Assembly: GCA_034003625.1 (NCBI GenBank)
Contig: JAVEYG010000025.1
Span: forward strand, 1 to 64,000
DNA: 64,000 nt
Origin: GWE2-42-39 sp034003625
Lineage (GTDB): Bacteria; Bacteroidota; Bacteroidia; Bacteroidales; Prolixibacteraceae
Direction of reading: 5' to 3'
Numbering within the stretch: the first letter of the stretch is position 1; each line of letters begins with the position of its first letter. Shown here one piece after another: positions 34,117 to 43,831 of the stretch. The notes below the pieces were generated by a model. That model was not told where the DNA came from and did not search any database. It saw only the letters and a list, made by a program, of their open reading frames with translations. A program made the translations under genes and the position numbers.

Positions 34117-35373
34117 ATGCAGGTGTTTAAATTTGGCGGAGCTTCCGTTAGCTCGGCGCCTTCCATAAAAAATGCAGCGGAGATCATTCGTATGTTCCCG
34201 GGACCGAAGGTAATCGTGATTTCCGCTATGGGCAAAACGACCAATACGCTCGAAGAACTGGTAAGGGCATACTACCACGATGATCCGAGAAAAACGGATA
34301 TTTTAGAGACGGTCAGGAAATACCATGACGGCATTATGCAGCAACTGGCAGAGGGGCATCCGGTGGATTATTCGCAGGTTGACATTCTTTTCCGTACGCT
34401 GGAGGACCGCCTGGATACGGCGCCATCGATGAACTTTGATTACGAATACGACCAGGTTGTGTCGTATGGTGAGCTGATATCAACAGCCATCATCAGCAGT
34501 TTTTACAATTCAACCGGGCTGGATAACCAGTGGATTGATATCCGCAAATACCTCATCACTGACGATATTTACCGGGATGCAGCCATTAATTGGGAACTTT
34601 CGGAAAAGCAGGTTAAAAAGGCATTCGACTGCAAAAAAAACGAACTGATCATTACCCAGGGTTTTTTAGGCGGGACAACCACAAATCACACCACTACGCT
34701 GGGCCGTGAAGGTTCGGATTACACGGCAGCTATTCTGGCCAATATACTGGATGCACAGGATGTGACCATCTGGAAAAATGTGCCGGGAATACTGAATGCC
34801 GACCCTGATTTTTTGCCTGCGACTCAAAAACTTGACGAGCTTTCGTACCGCGAAGCCATCGAGTTGTCGTATTCGGGCGCAAAGATCATTCATCCGAAAA
34901 CAATCAAACCGCTTCAAAACAAACATATTCCATTATTTGTGAAATCGTTTGACAATCCGGAAAAAGAAGGGACCATCATTCACAATATAGACCATCCGCT
35001 GGAACTCGTCCCCGTGTTCATCAATAAGGAAAGGCAGGCCTTGATAACACTTACCCCTGCGGATTTCTCATTTATCAGTATCCATACGGTTTCCGGTGTG
35101 TTTTCGCTGGTTGCCAGGTACCGTTTACGGGTGAGCCTGATCCAGCAATCGGCGCTCAATTTGTCGCTGGCATTCGACGAACCCGAACAGGGTGTTGAAG
35201 AACTGATTGCCGAACTGAAAAAATTGTTTGAAGTGCGATATAACACCGGCCTCGAACTGGTAACCATCCGATACTACAACCAGGAAGCTATTGACCGTAT
35301 TACCAACGGGCATCAGGTATACATTGAGCAAAAAAGCCGGCGTACCGCCAGGCTTCTGTTCAAACGAAGCTGA
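34117..35373 (+). CDS. lysC: Aspartate kinase
   Basis: The 418-residue protein has the amino-acid kinase fold starting with VFKFGGASVSSA, the aspartate-binding region (LGREGSDYTAAILAN) and C-terminal ACT-type sequence from about 300 (ITLTPADFSFIS, YRLRVSLIQQSA). It is a single-function enzyme with no homoserine dehydrogenase attached, the first step to lysine, methionine and threonine. The regulatory part is of normal length for the short form. Confidence 0.95.
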   Translation: MQVFKFGGASVSSAPSIKNAAEIIRMFPGPKVIVISAMGKTTNTLEELVRAYYHDDPRKTDILETVRKYHDGIMQQLAEGHPVDYSQVDILFRTLEDRLDTAPSMNFDYEYDQVVSYGELISTAIISSFYNSTGLDNQWIDIRKYLITDDIYRDAAINWELSEKQVKKAFDCKKNELIITQGFLGGTTTNHTTTLGREGSDYTAAILANILDAQDVTIWKNVPGILNADPDFLPATQKLDELSYREAIELSYSGAKIIHPKTIKPLQNKHIPLFVKSFDNPEKEGTIIHNIDHPLELVPVFINKERQALITLTPADFSFISIHTVSGVFSLVARYRLRVSLIQQSALNLSLAFDEPEQGVEELIAELKKLFEVRYNTGLELVTIRYYNQEAIDRITNGHQVYIEQKSRRTARLLFKRS

Positions 35374-35414
35374 ACCGAAATAGAAGAACGAAAACAAATG
35401 AAACCCGGCGTACC

Positions 35415-35882
35415 CTAAATCAGGTCGCAAACTGTAGCGCCAACGCAGTCAATCAAATCCTTCGGGTGGAGCTTCAGTTGCAGACCCCGCTTCCCGCCGC
35501 TGATAAAGATGAACTCAAAATTCAGGCAGGTTTCATGAATAAAAACCGGATATGGCTTTTTCATGCCTAACGGGGAACAGCCACCCCGGATATACCCGGT
35601 GAGACTGAGAAGTTCTTTTAAATGCACCATTTCGGCATTTTTGTTGCCCGAGACCTTCGCCGCTTTCTTCAGGTTTACTTCGGCATCGCCCGGAACGACC
35701 GCCACCAAAACTCCGGTTGCATTTCCCCTCAATACCAGCGTTTTAAAAACCTGCTCTGTATTTTGTCCCAGTTTGGCAGCTACTGTGGCAACGCTGAGGT
35801 CATCTTCATTTACCTCGTATTCTGCCATTTCATACCCAATCTTATGCTTATCGAGTATCCGGGCGGCATTTGTCTTCTTCAT
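35415..35882 (-). CDS. ybaK: YbaK-type aminoacyl-tRNA deacylase
   Basis: Starting at the ATG at 35882 the protein has 155 residues, one YbaK/proX editing domain (AKLGQNTEQVFKTLVLRG, RGGCSPLGMKKPYPVFI). It likely removes cysteine wrongly attached to tRNA-Pro. It is convergent with aspartate kinase, 41 bases away, and lies just after the head-GIN gene on the same strand. Confidence 0.93.
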   Translation of the reverse strand: MKKTNAARILDKHKIGYEMAEYEVNEDDLSVATVAAKLGQNTEQVFKTLVLRGNATGVLVAVVPGDAEVNLKKAAKVSGNKNAEMVHLKELLSLTGYIRGGCSPLGMKKPYPVFIHETCLNFEFIFISGGKRGLQLKLHPKDLIDCVGATVCDLI

Positions 35883-35901
35883 GAACAAATAGATACGGGA
35901 A

Positions 35902-36651
35902 TTATTCTATGTTTGCAACGGAACCGGAGCCAATCACTGTTTTGTCGACCTGTGGGGCCCCTCGGTATTTCACGGTACCCGATCCGGCTACTTTTACTGT
36001 CAGCCTGTTTTTTGCATGCAACGTGCAGTTACCCGATCCGGCTACTTTTACAAGTGCATCTTCAACCGGAAAATCAAGGGCTTTCAGGTTACCGCTTCCC
36101 GATATGGCAACAGAAAGATCGGTTGCCGTTTCGTTGCCCCGAATGACCACATCGCCCGAGCCCGAGATGGCCACTTTTAGCTGTTCGGCCCGGAGGCCCT
36201 GTAGTTTTATGTTGCCGCTGCCACTTACCGCCAGGTCGAGCATCCGGGTTTTAATTCCGTCTTCGCAAATAATGTCGCCCGATCCGGAAACCGACAACGC
36301 ATTGATTTCGGGAACTGTCACATAAATAACAATTTTACCGCTTTCAAAATCTTTCCACACGTAGTTTTTGCCTGGAAAGCGGATGATCAGTTTGTCTTCT
36401 TTTACTTCAGTAAGGATTTCGTCGAGAGCTGTCGGTTTGGCAACAATCTCAATATGTTGCCTGTCGCCCTGGGTCAGGAACAGGTCTCCGGGAACACGAA
36501 GCGAAATTTCGGAAAACGGGTCAACTTTTCGTTCCCGTCCTTCGGCATTGACATTGGTTCCTGAAAAAACAAACAAGGGGAGAACAACCAGTGATACAAA
36601 TAGTAGTTTCATTTTCGGCAAATTTTTAATTGTTTTCTGAATACGTTTCAT
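35902..36651 (-). CDS. Head-GIN-domain (DUF2807) secreted protein
   Basis: The 249-residue protein has a signal peptide (about 10-36) and the parallel beta-helix made of repeated G-S-G-N/D turns (VSGSGDI, VSGSGNI, ISGSGDV, ISGSGNL, VAGSGNC, VAGSGTV) typical of the Bacteroidota head-GIN domain. The family is an outer-membrane or surface putative adhesin with no enzyme motif. It lies upstream of ybaK on the minus strand. Confidence 0.9.
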   Translation of the reverse strand: MKRIQKTIKNLPKMKLLFVSLVVLPLFVFSGTNVNAEGRERKVDPFSEISLRVPGDLFLTQGDRQHIEIVAKPTALDEILTEVKEDKLIIRFPGKNYVWKDFESGKIVIYVTVPEINALSVSGSGDIICEDGIKTRMLDLAVSGSGNIKLQGLRAEQLKVAISGSGDVVIRGNETATDLSVAISGSGNLKALDFPVEDALVKVAGSGNCTLHAKNRLTVKVAGSGTVKYRGAPQVDKTVIGSGSVANIE

Positions 36652-36730
36652 AAGACGATGCGTTTGTTCCGTTGTTACAGTTTTGTTTTCAAATCTTCAC
36701 CTTTTGTACAACAACACCGGGCTCTGTGGT

Positions 36731-37267
36731 TCAGTCATTCATGGTCAGCAGCCCGTCAGGAAGGTCGAGCGCCAATATCCGGCGATCCTGGTCGATGCCG
36801 ATCAGAAAATCTTCATTAAACGGGACCATGATTTTTTTACCGTGATAATTTACTTCCAAAACGACATTTCCTGAAAAATCATGTATGGGACCAATCTTGC
36901 CAACGGGGCTTTTCCGCTGGTCGATCAGTAAAAAACCTTCGAGTATCCGGAAATCAAAAAAGTTATCATCGCCTTTTATGTCGTCGTTTTTTACATACAC
37001 CGAAAAACCTGTCAGTTTCCGGGCTTCTTCTTCGGTGTTGACCCATTCCAGCGTAATGATGGCAGAATCGCCCGTACGAAACCGGATCCCGTCGCCGGTA
37101 ATGAAAAATGGGACCAGTAGTCCGTCGGCTTCTATGAAAAGAGTATCCGCTTTTTCCAGTGTTTCGTAAAATTGTTCCTGAAATCGAACGGAAAGTTCCC
37201 CTTTAATTCCGTGTGGTTTCTGGATACTGCCAATTTTTGTGCAAGTGTTTTTAGGTATCGTTTCCAT
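36731..37267 (-). CDS. rimM: Ribosome maturation factor RimM
   Basis: The protein binds r-protein S19 and helps mature the head of the 30S subunit. It has 178 residues from the preferred start METIPKNTCTKIG (37267) and a RimM domain IGSIQKPHGIKGELSVRF followed by a PRC barrel (FFDFRILEGFLLIDQ). The usual neighbours rpsP and trmD are absent, which is common in this phylum. It is separated from tolC by a terminator-like hairpin. Confidence 0.93.
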   Translation of the reverse strand: METIPKNTCTKIGSIQKPHGIKGELSVRFQEQFYETLEKADTLFIEADGLLVPFFITGDGIRFRTGDSAIITLEWVNTEEEARKLTGFSVYVKNDDIKGDDNFFDFRILEGFLLIDQRKSPVGKIGPIHDFSGNVVLEVNYHGKKIMVPFNEDFLIGIDQDRRILALDLPDGLLTMND

Positions 37268-37333
37268 AGGATCCAAAAATAAGAAAGAGGGGGGCGGAAA
37301 TCAAATTTTCAGGATGATCTTTTCCATGTAAAA

Positions 37334-37360
37334 TAAAAAACCCGCCTGAAAACAGGCGGG
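37334..37360 (-). terminator. Terminator of the exporter operon
   Basis: CCCGCCTG and CAGGCGGG form an 8-bp GC stem around AAAA (37341-37360), followed on the minus strand by a T-run. It lies 40 bases past the tolC stop. Confidence 0.85.
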
Positions 37361-37398
37361 CCACACAGTTAGTTGCGCTCTTCTGATTGTTAACCGAA

Positions 37399-38736
37399 CT
37401 ACAACTCAATGGGTTTCCCGGCATAAAAATCGAGGATTTTTGTGCGGAAGATGTATTCGTATTTTGCCTGGAGCAAGTCGCTTTTGGCTTTTGTGAGGTT
37501 GTTCTTCGACTGGTTGTATTCCACCGAATTCACCATCCCGACAGTGAACTTTTCTTCGGTGTACCGGAAGGCTTCGGACATGGAAACCACTGCTTTTTCG
37601 TTGGCCATGTACCGCTTCAATGCAGCGAGGGCATTGGTGTATGCCTGTTCAATGTCTTTGCGCAACAGGTTTTTGGCGCTTTGCAACTGCAATTCAAGGT
37701 TGGTTTTCTGAATGGTTGCATTGCTGATCCCGTTTCTCACCTGGCGCCGGTTGAATATCGGGATGCTCAGGTCGAAGCCAAACCCGTACCGTTCGTTGTT
37801 TTTTATCTGGTCTGAAAGAGGGATGTTATTTCCTGTTCCATCCTTGTATTTGTTGTTGTACGAGTTGTAGTAATTGGCCCCGAACGAGAGGGTGGGATAT
37901 TGGTACCCTTTGGCAATTTCCAGTTGTTTTTCAGCGCTTTTCAGTTTGTATTCGGCGCTTTTAATTTCCGGGCGGACATCGGCTGCCGTTTTAAAAATAT
38001 CCATCGAGTTGATCATGGTTTGCCCGGCCCCCAGCATTGGGAGAGAGGGTTTTTCAATTTTGAATGTCTCGGTAGAAGGAAGTTCCAGTAACTGGTACAA
38101 ATTGAGATAGGCCAGTTGCAGCCTGTTTTGCTCGTTCACTAATTGCAGTTCTTCACGGGCCAGTTGGGCTTCAATTTCGAGCAGGCTCCCCTTGGCTAAG
38201 CTCCCGGCATCGACTAATTTTGAGGTGCGGTCGATTTGTAGTCTGGTTACCCCCATCTGGTCGGCAGCAACCGTCACCAATTCGTCGGCAAAAAGGATTT
38301 CAAGGTAAGCTGCCGCGATGTTCAGCATGATGTCGTCCTTCGCTTTTTGCAGATCTTCCATACTCGCTTTCAGGTCGAGTTCTGCTTTTTTTACCTGGTT
38401 CGACAAGATGGACCCGTTCCACAGTGTAACGCTACTCGACAAACTTCCGCCGGCATTGTTTGAATTGACATTCTGGTAGGTATTGTCATACGAAAGTGAA
38501 CGTCCGTAACTCATATCGTTCGACATGTAGGCATTCAGGTTGGGCAGGCGGTTGTTTTTTGCCTGGTCCAACTCGTTGCCGTAATAATCCGAACTCAACG
38601 CTCCCTGTTTTACCTGGATATTGTTTTCCAAGGCATAGTTGATACATTTTTGCAGTGGCCATACCTCCTGCGATTGAGCCCCGGGGGAAAGCACGATCAG
38701 GAAAAACAGGGCCGGGATGCTTAAATATTTTCTCAT
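37399..38736 (-). CDS. TolC-family outer membrane efflux protein
   Basis: With the start at 38736, which gives a good signal peptide (MRKYLSIPALFFLIVLSPGAQSQ), the protein has 445 residues. It shows the long coiled helices of the OEP family (LDLKASMEDLQKAKDDIMLNIAAAYLEI). It forms the outer-membrane channel of the MacAB-like exporter encoded upstream. It is the last gene of that operon on the minus strand, but a 176-bp repeat lies between it and the adaptor gene. Confidence 0.93.
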   Translation of the reverse strand: MRKYLSIPALFFLIVLSPGAQSQEVWPLQKCINYALENNIQVKQGALSSDYYGNELDQAKNNRLPNLNAYMSNDMSYGRSLSYDNTYQNVNSNNAGGSLSSSVTLWNGSILSNQVKKAELDLKASMEDLQKAKDDIMLNIAAAYLEILFADELVTVAADQMGVTRLQIDRTSKLVDAGSLAKGSLLEIEAQLAREELQLVNEQNRLQLAYLNLYQLLELPSTETFKIEKPSLPMLGAGQTMINSMDIFKTAADVRPEIKSAEYKLKSAEKQLEIAKGYQYPTLSFGANYYNSYNNKYKDGTGNNIPLSDQIKNNERYGFGFDLSIPIFNRRQVRNGISNATIQKTNLELQLQSAKNLLRKDIEQAYTNALAALKRYMANEKAVVSMSEAFRYTEEKFTVGMVNSVEYNQSKNNLTKAKSDLLQAKYEYIFRTKILDFYAGKPIEL

Positions 38737-38829
38737 TTGTTCGGTTTTTATTTTAAATGAAGCTAATTTACTTATATCCATTGAATCTGTTATATGTCCG
38801 GTGTAAAAGTTTTAAAGAACAGGTCCTGG

Positions 38830-39005
38830 TTTACGATTTGCGATATTTGAGGTTCGATGCCTGATACCCGATTTTGGATATTGAGCATTGAATATTCATT
38901 TTTCGGATATTTTTCTTTTTGAAACTATTGATAATCAGAGTATCAATAAAATGAAGTCTCGGTCTATATCCATAACTCGTATCTCATTTACGACTTTTTA
39001 TTTTC
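38830..39005. repeat. Inverted repeat, copy A (~176 bp)
   Basis: Read on the plus strand, this matches the reverse complement of 43832-44017 at well over 85% by eye, with one gap of about ten bases. It includes the last codons of the adaptor gene (38988-39005), so the repeat end lies inside a gene. The pair brackets 39006-43831, the adaptor, both permeases and the ATPase. Fragments with similar motifs (GGATATTGAGTATTGA) also occur near 41530. Confidence 0.85.
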
Positions 39006-40109
39006 TTCTTTCTGTTTCTTCGGGTCGATTTTATCGCCCTTGATTTTTTCATTTTTACTTAAACCTGAAACAATTTCAATATTGATCCCGTCGGAAATAC
39101 CGGTTTGCACCTTCCGTTTTTCAAATACCTGGGGGGTTGCGGTTTCCACTTCCACAAAAGCGGTGTCGCCTTCAAATTTTAAATATCCTTCGGGAACAAC
39201 CAGGACACTGTCTTTGCGGTCGAGCACAATGTTGGCGTTGGCGCTGTAGCCAGCCCTGATGAACTGGTTCTCTTTCAGGTTTACTTTGGCTTTTATTTCA
39301 AACTGGATGGCCCCGTTTTCTTCTTTTCCTTTGGGGGCAATGTATTCCAGTTCGGCGTCGAACTTTTCTTTTTCAATAGCGCCGATTTCTAATTCGATGG
39401 GCATACCCGTTACAATTTTCCCGACCTCGGTTTCGTCCACCTTCCCCTGAAAAATAATGTCTTTCATATCGGCCACCGAAGCAATGGTGGTCCCGCTATT
39501 AAATGTATTCGCCTGGATTACCGAATTTCCCTCTTTGATCGGCACATCAAGTACCATTCCATCGACGGTTGATCGCACCAGCGTGTTGGTCGCGGTTTGC
39601 GCTTTCTTGGTTACCCCGTTTTTTATCAGGTCGAGGTTGTTTTCAGCTGCCGACACTTCTTCTTTCGCCGAATCATAAGACACCTTTGCATTTTTGTATT
39701 CTTCGTACGAAATCACATTCTTGTCAAAAAGTTTTTGCTGACGCTCGAAGTCGATTTTGGCGTCTTCAAAATTAATTTTGGCACGGTTCAGGCGTGTTTC
39801 AGCGCTGTTCAGGTTCACCATGTCGGGAATAATCTTGATTTTGGCAATTACCTGGTCTTTGTGGATAATATTGCCTGCTTCAATATACAGTTCATCAATA
39901 ATCCCCGACACCTGCGGTTTGATTTCGATTTCCTGGCGCGGTACTACCGATCCGGTCGCAACAGTTTTTTTCACCACATTGTCGATTTGCGGTGTTTTGG
40001 TCTCAAACAGGTCGGGCTGCTTTTTCGATTTGGAGTAGAGGAAATAAATTGTTCCTCCAAATATCCCGACTAAGATTACAATTCCTACAATTCTGAAAAT
40101 TTTTTTCAT
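38988..40109 (-). CDS. RND/MacA-type periplasmic adaptor
   Basis: The 373-residue protein has an uncleaved N-terminal membrane anchor (about 5-26), a lipoyl-like hairpin region (VKKTVATGSVVPRQEIEIKPQVSGIIDEL), a coiled-coil section with many charged helices (about 95-175), a beta-barrel and a membrane-proximal domain. It links the inner-membrane ABC proteins to TolC. The C-terminus is lysine-rich (KEENKKS) and lies within copy A of a long inverted repeat. It is the fourth gene of the exporter operon. Confidence 0.93.
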   Translation of the reverse strand: MKKIFRIVGIVILVGIFGGTIYFLYSKSKKQPDLFETKTPQIDNVVKKTVATGSVVPRQEIEIKPQVSGIIDELYIEAGNIIHKDQVIAKIKIIPDMVNLNSAETRLNRAKINFEDAKIDFERQQKLFDKNVISYEEYKNAKVSYDSAKEEVSAAENNLDLIKNGVTKKAQTATNTLVRSTVDGMVLDVPIKEGNSVIQANTFNSGTTIASVADMKDIIFQGKVDETEVGKIVTGMPIELEIGAIEKEKFDAELEYIAPKGKEENGAIQFEIKAKVNLKENQFIRAGYSANANIVLDRKDSVLVVPEGYLKFEGDTAFVEVETATPQVFEKRKVQTGISDGINIEIVSGLSKNEKIKGDKIDPKKQKEENKKS

Positions 40110-40194
40110 GGTTATGTTGTTTTTTATTGTTCCAATATCTGTATTTCGCGTTTATGATCTGTCAGAAACATTCATCGTTCAAAATTCATTATTT

Positions 40195-41466
40195 CTACAT
40201 TCCTTCGTCGCGGATGGCGTCGATTGGTTTTATACTGATGGCCCTTTTGGCGGGGATTAAGCCGGCAAAAATTCCCGATACCACGAGTATGGCCAGCGCG
40301 GCCAATGCCATGTGGAAACTGATTTCCGGGCGACGGAAAAACATCTCATCGGGGTTGCCCGATTCGAGCGCCATATTCACCAGTTGCAACAATCCCACTC
40401 CCAGCGACAGGCCTAAGTAACCGGCCAGGGTGGTAAGAAAAACACTTTCTGCGACAATATGGGTGATGATTTTCGCCGGAGTTGCGCCAATAGCCCGCTG
40501 TATGCCAATTTCCGGCGTACGTTCCTTGATGATTACGAGCATGATGTTGCTTACCCCGATGACCCCTGCGAAAAGGGTACCGGTACCCACAATCCAGGTC
40601 AGTACCTGGATGCCGAGGAACAGGTTGCTGTATTTTCTCCATTCTACTTCAATATTAAAAGAAGCAACGGCCATTTTATCATCGGGGGCAATCTGGTGGC
40701 GTTCCTTTAGCAAATTTTTCAGTTTTTCTTCCAGCACACTTACGGGAGTCCCTTTTTTTGCGGTAACCGAGAAAAAGTGGATTTTGTCGCCAAAATTATA
40801 CGCCCGTTGCATGGTGGTAAACGGGATGATGATGGTTTCTTCTTTTCTCCCGCCCCCGATATTGATACGGGTTTCGGCTTTCACCACCCCTACTACCTGG
40901 AAGTATACGCCGTTTACTTTCAGATATTGCCCTACTGCAGTTTCTTCTTTGTCAAACATCAACTCCCGCACCCGTTCGCCAATCACGCAAACTTTCCGGT
41001 TATGTTGGATGTCAATTTCATTGAGCAGCCTTCCTTCGAGCGGTGTCCACAGGTCTATTTTGAAATAATCGGGATAATCGCCGTAAATATTGAATGCTCC
41101 GGTACGTTCCCCCCTGATGGTATTGTTCCCCGAATAGGAATTGGGGCCGAACAGCCGGGGTGAAAGATATTCCACTTCGTCGATGTTCCGGCGGATGTAT
41201 TCAATGTCCTTGTTGTCGTAGAGCCAGCGGCGCCCGCGCTGGAACCCCTCGTACGGGACACTGGTCCGTTCGGTCCAGAAAAAAGCTGAATTGGAAGCAA
41301 ATGAACGGATACCATCCATTATCCCGTTTTCCAACGCTTTTCCGGCTCCCGACATAATGATCAGCATAAATATCCCCCAGAATACGCCGAATGCAGTCAT
41401 AAAACTACGCATCCGATTTTTCTTCAGGGCGCTTATTATTTCTTTCCAAAGGTCTAAGTCAAACAT
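40195..41466 (-). CDS. MacB-type ABC permease (first)
   Basis: The start at 41466 (MFDLDLWKEIISALKKNRMRSF) matches the start of the neighbouring paralogue; an upstream ATG adds only a short, unlikely tail. The 423 residues have one N-terminal membrane helix, a large periplasmic MacB-PCD domain (about 60-270) and three C-terminal helices (VIIKERTPEIGIQRAIGATP between them). Such permeases pair with the ATPase next door for export of hydrophobic compounds or peptides through TolC. It is about half identical by eye to the next permease at its ends. Confidence 0.93.
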   Translation of the reverse strand: MFDLDLWKEIISALKKNRMRSFMTAFGVFWGIFMLIIMSGAGKALENGIMDGIRSFASNSAFFWTERTSVPYEGFQRGRRWLYDNKDIEYIRRNIDEVEYLSPRLFGPNSYSGNNTIRGERTGAFNIYGDYPDYFKIDLWTPLEGRLLNEIDIQHNRKVCVIGERVRELMFDKEETAVGQYLKVNGVYFQVVGVVKAETRINIGGGRKEETIIIPFTTMQRAYNFGDKIHFFSVTAKKGTPVSVLEEKLKNLLKERHQIAPDDKMAVASFNIEVEWRKYSNLFLGIQVLTWIVGTGTLFAGVIGVSNIMLVIIKERTPEIGIQRAIGATPAKIITHIVAESVFLTTLAGYLGLSLGVGLLQLVNMALESGNPDEMFFRRPEISFHMALAALAILVVSGIFAGLIPAKRAISIKPIDAIRDEGM

Positions 41467-41599
41467 AAAAGCCTCCCCCCTGCCCCTCCCAAAGAGAGAT
41501 GATAAGAATTGTTGCAATCGGTCTGGTTTTGGATATTGAGTATTGATGGTTCATTATTGATTATTTTCAAAATTCATTATTTATACCGTTTTCTTTAAG

Positions 41600-41636
41600 C
41601 CCTCCCTTTCGGGGAGGGTTTGGGTGGGGCTTTCAT
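41600..41636. repeat. Short GC-rich palindrome of the CCCTCCC family
   Basis: CCCTCCCTTTCGGGGAGGG (41603-41621) forms an imperfect hairpin, followed by GTTTGGGTGGGGCTTTC. Related CCCCTCCC/GGGGAAAGG strings lie near 41478, 52120 and 52255. Such segments are common between genes in Bacteroidota. Confidence 0.65.
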
Positions 41637-42899
41637 TTACTCATCCCTCAGCGCCTCAATCGGTTTGATACGGGCTGCACGTTTGGCCGGAATATAACCA
41701 GCCAGGGTGCCGGCAATGATAAGCAGGAATGTAGATATCGCAGCAATACTGAGATCGACGGTCGGATTGCGAAAGATGGTTTCGCCATTGCCGCCGTTCG
41801 TTGCTTTGGCTGTTTCATACGATTGTTCAACGAACATGTTAACTATCTCCATCAACCCTGTTCCCAGCACCAGTCCGATATATCCGGCGATGGTCGTGAT
41901 CAGGATCGATTCAAGCAACACCAACCCGATTACCGAGCGGGGACTGGCCCCGATGGCTTTGCGGATGCCGATTTCTTTGGTGCGCTCTTTTACCACGATC
42001 AGCATGATGTTGCTCACCCCGACAATCCCGGCGATGAGTGTGCCGACTCCGATGATCCAGATGAAAATACGGATGGCATTAAAAATCTTTTGGGTTTCAA
42101 GGTAGGCTTCCATCATGTTGAACATGCCCACAGCTCCTTCGTCTTTCGGGTCGAAACGATGTTTGCGTGCCAGCGTGTTTTTAATGTTCTCCTGGATAGC
42201 TTTGGTTTCTTCGAGGCTTGTCCCTTCGTTGGTGATGGCGAAATTATGAATCCGGTTCGATCCGTTGAATACTTTCTGGGCGGTGGTTACCGGTACATAA
42301 GCAGTGCGGTTGCGGGTGGAACCGGGTTCTGTACTGACGCCAACCACTTTAAACGGGACATTGTTTATCTTGATGTATTTTCCTATCGCTTCCTGCCCTT
42401 TAAAAAAAGCATCGTAAATGTCTTTTCCCAGCACGACTGATTTTCGGGTATGCAGGATGTCAATCTGGTTAATAAAACGTCCTTCTTCCAGAATGTATTT
42501 TTCTACTTCCAACAGGTCGGGGTGACAAGTCATTACGGTATAATCGCCATATTCCCCTTCGTAGCTGAGTTTGCTGTTGCCCATAAAATAGCGGCCCGAA
42601 GCAGCTCCTACGCCTTTCATATTTTTGAGCAGTTCTCGATCGTCGTTGTGGAACCGGATTTCCCGGCCTTCTTTTAAGCCCTGATAAGGCATCTTGGTTT
42701 CTCCTGTCCATATCCACATGGCATTGACAGCCTGGTTCATAAAGTTTGCCGAAACGCCATTGCTCAGCCCGTTTCCTGAGCCGAGTAACACCATGAGCAT
42801 GAAGATTCCCCAGGCAACACTGAACCCGGTGAGGAACGTACGCATTTTATTTTTCCGGATGGTCGCAAGAATTTCCTGCCAGATGTCGATATCAAACAT
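41637..42899 (-). CDS. MacB-type ABC permease (second)
   Basis: The 420-residue permease has the same layout as the first one: helix 1 near 15-45, a periplasmic domain, and three C-terminal helices (VVKERTKEIGIRKAIGASP). Two adjacent MacB-type permease genes imply a heterodimer with a single shared ATPase. The gene starts 10 bases after the ATPase stop. Confidence 0.93.
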   Translation of the reverse strand: MFDIDIWQEILATIRKNKMRTFLTGFSVAWGIFMLMVLLGSGNGLSNGVSANFMNQAVNAMWIWTGETKMPYQGLKEGREIRFHNDDRELLKNMKGVGAASGRYFMGNSKLSYEGEYGDYTVMTCHPDLLEVEKYILEEGRFINQIDILHTRKSVVLGKDIYDAFFKGQEAIGKYIKINNVPFKVVGVSTEPGSTRNRTAYVPVTTAQKVFNGSNRIHNFAITNEGTSLEETKAIQENIKNTLARKHRFDPKDEGAVGMFNMMEAYLETQKIFNAIRIFIWIIGVGTLIAGIVGVSNIMLIVVKERTKEIGIRKAIGASPRSVIGLVLLESILITTIAGYIGLVLGTGLMEIVNMFVEQSYETAKATNGGNGETIFRNPTVDLSIAAISTFLLIIAGTLAGYIPAKRAARIKPIEALRDE

Positions 42900-42909
42900 G
42901 GTTTCCGGT

Positions 42910-43635
42910 TTATGCAGTTTCCAGTTCTTTCATATACGTATGGCGGAAACGCCCGAGTTCCCCATTCCGGATGATTTCCTGTATCTGTCCGTCTTTCAGC
43001 TGGATAATTTTGCGGGTCATGGCAGCAATGTCGTGTTCGTGGGTGACCAAAATAACGGTAATCCCTTCGCCATTAATTTCTTTGATGATTCCCATCACTT
43101 CGTAAGAAGTTGTGGTGTCGAGCGCCCCGGTTGGTTCGTCGGCAAGAATTACCTTGGGTTTTGAAATCAGCGCCCGTGCAATAGCGATGCGTTGTTTTTG
43201 TCCGCCGGAAAGTTCGTTGGGCATGTGCCCGGCCCATTCTTTCAACCCCATCCGGTCGAGAAATTCCATTGCCATCAGGTTGCGCTTTTTACGGCTTACT
43301 TTCTGGTAATATAATGGGAGCGCCACATTTTCCATGGCATTTTTAAACGAGATCAGGTTGAACGACTGGAAAACAAACCCTAAATATTCGTTACGGAGCA
43401 GGGCTGCTTTTTTCTCGTTCATATTACTGATCTGCTTGCCGGCAAGGTAATAATTGCCTTCGTCGTGCACATCGAGCAGCCCTAAAATATTGAGCAAGGT
43501 TGATTTTCCGGAACCGGACGATCCCATGATGGAGACAAATTCTCCCTGTTCGATGTGAAGGTCAATACCTTTCAGTACATGCAACTTGTTGTTCCCGGTC
43601 ACATAACTTTTGTGAATGTTGTTTAATCGGATCAT
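42910..43635 (-). CDS. ABC exporter ATP-binding protein
   Basis: The 241-residue ATPase has the Walker A GSSGSGKST, the signature LSGGQKQR, Walker B VILADEPTGALD and a switch histidine (VTHEHD), the pattern of the MacB/LolD group. It energises the two permeases encoded downstream. It is the first gene of the operon: ATPase, permease, permease, adaptor, TolC. Confidence 0.96.
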   Translation of the reverse strand: MIRLNNIHKSYVTGNNKLHVLKGIDLHIEQGEFVSIMGSSGSGKSTLLNILGLLDVHDEGNYYLAGKQISNMNEKKAALLRNEYLGFVFQSFNLISFKNAMENVALPLYYQKVSRKKRNLMAMEFLDRMGLKEWAGHMPNELSGGQKQRIAIARALISKPKVILADEPTGALDTTTSYEVMGIIKEINGEGITVILVTHEHDIAAMTRKIIQLKDGQIQEIIRNGELGRFRHTYMKELETA

Positions 43636-43831
43636 GGCTGTTGTTTTCTGCTTGGTCTGTCAAATTTGCTGATAATTACATCCTGTTGTTGAATTTTTTC
43701 GATAAACAGGGGATTTTGCCATGTAAAATGATAGAAAAACGGGGATAAGGTTTTTGTTCTCATGGTTCGTCTTCCGCTTGCTTTCGAAGCATTCTTCCGT
43801 AAGACGACCGGGAAAGAAAATGGTTACAGAG
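43636..43831. other. Leader and promoter region of the exporter operon
   Basis: About 200 bases without a gene. TCGTCTTCCG (43768-43777) and a matching CGTAAGACGA form an imperfect hairpin. No clear TAnnTTTG element stands out on the minus strand. Confidence 0.4.
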
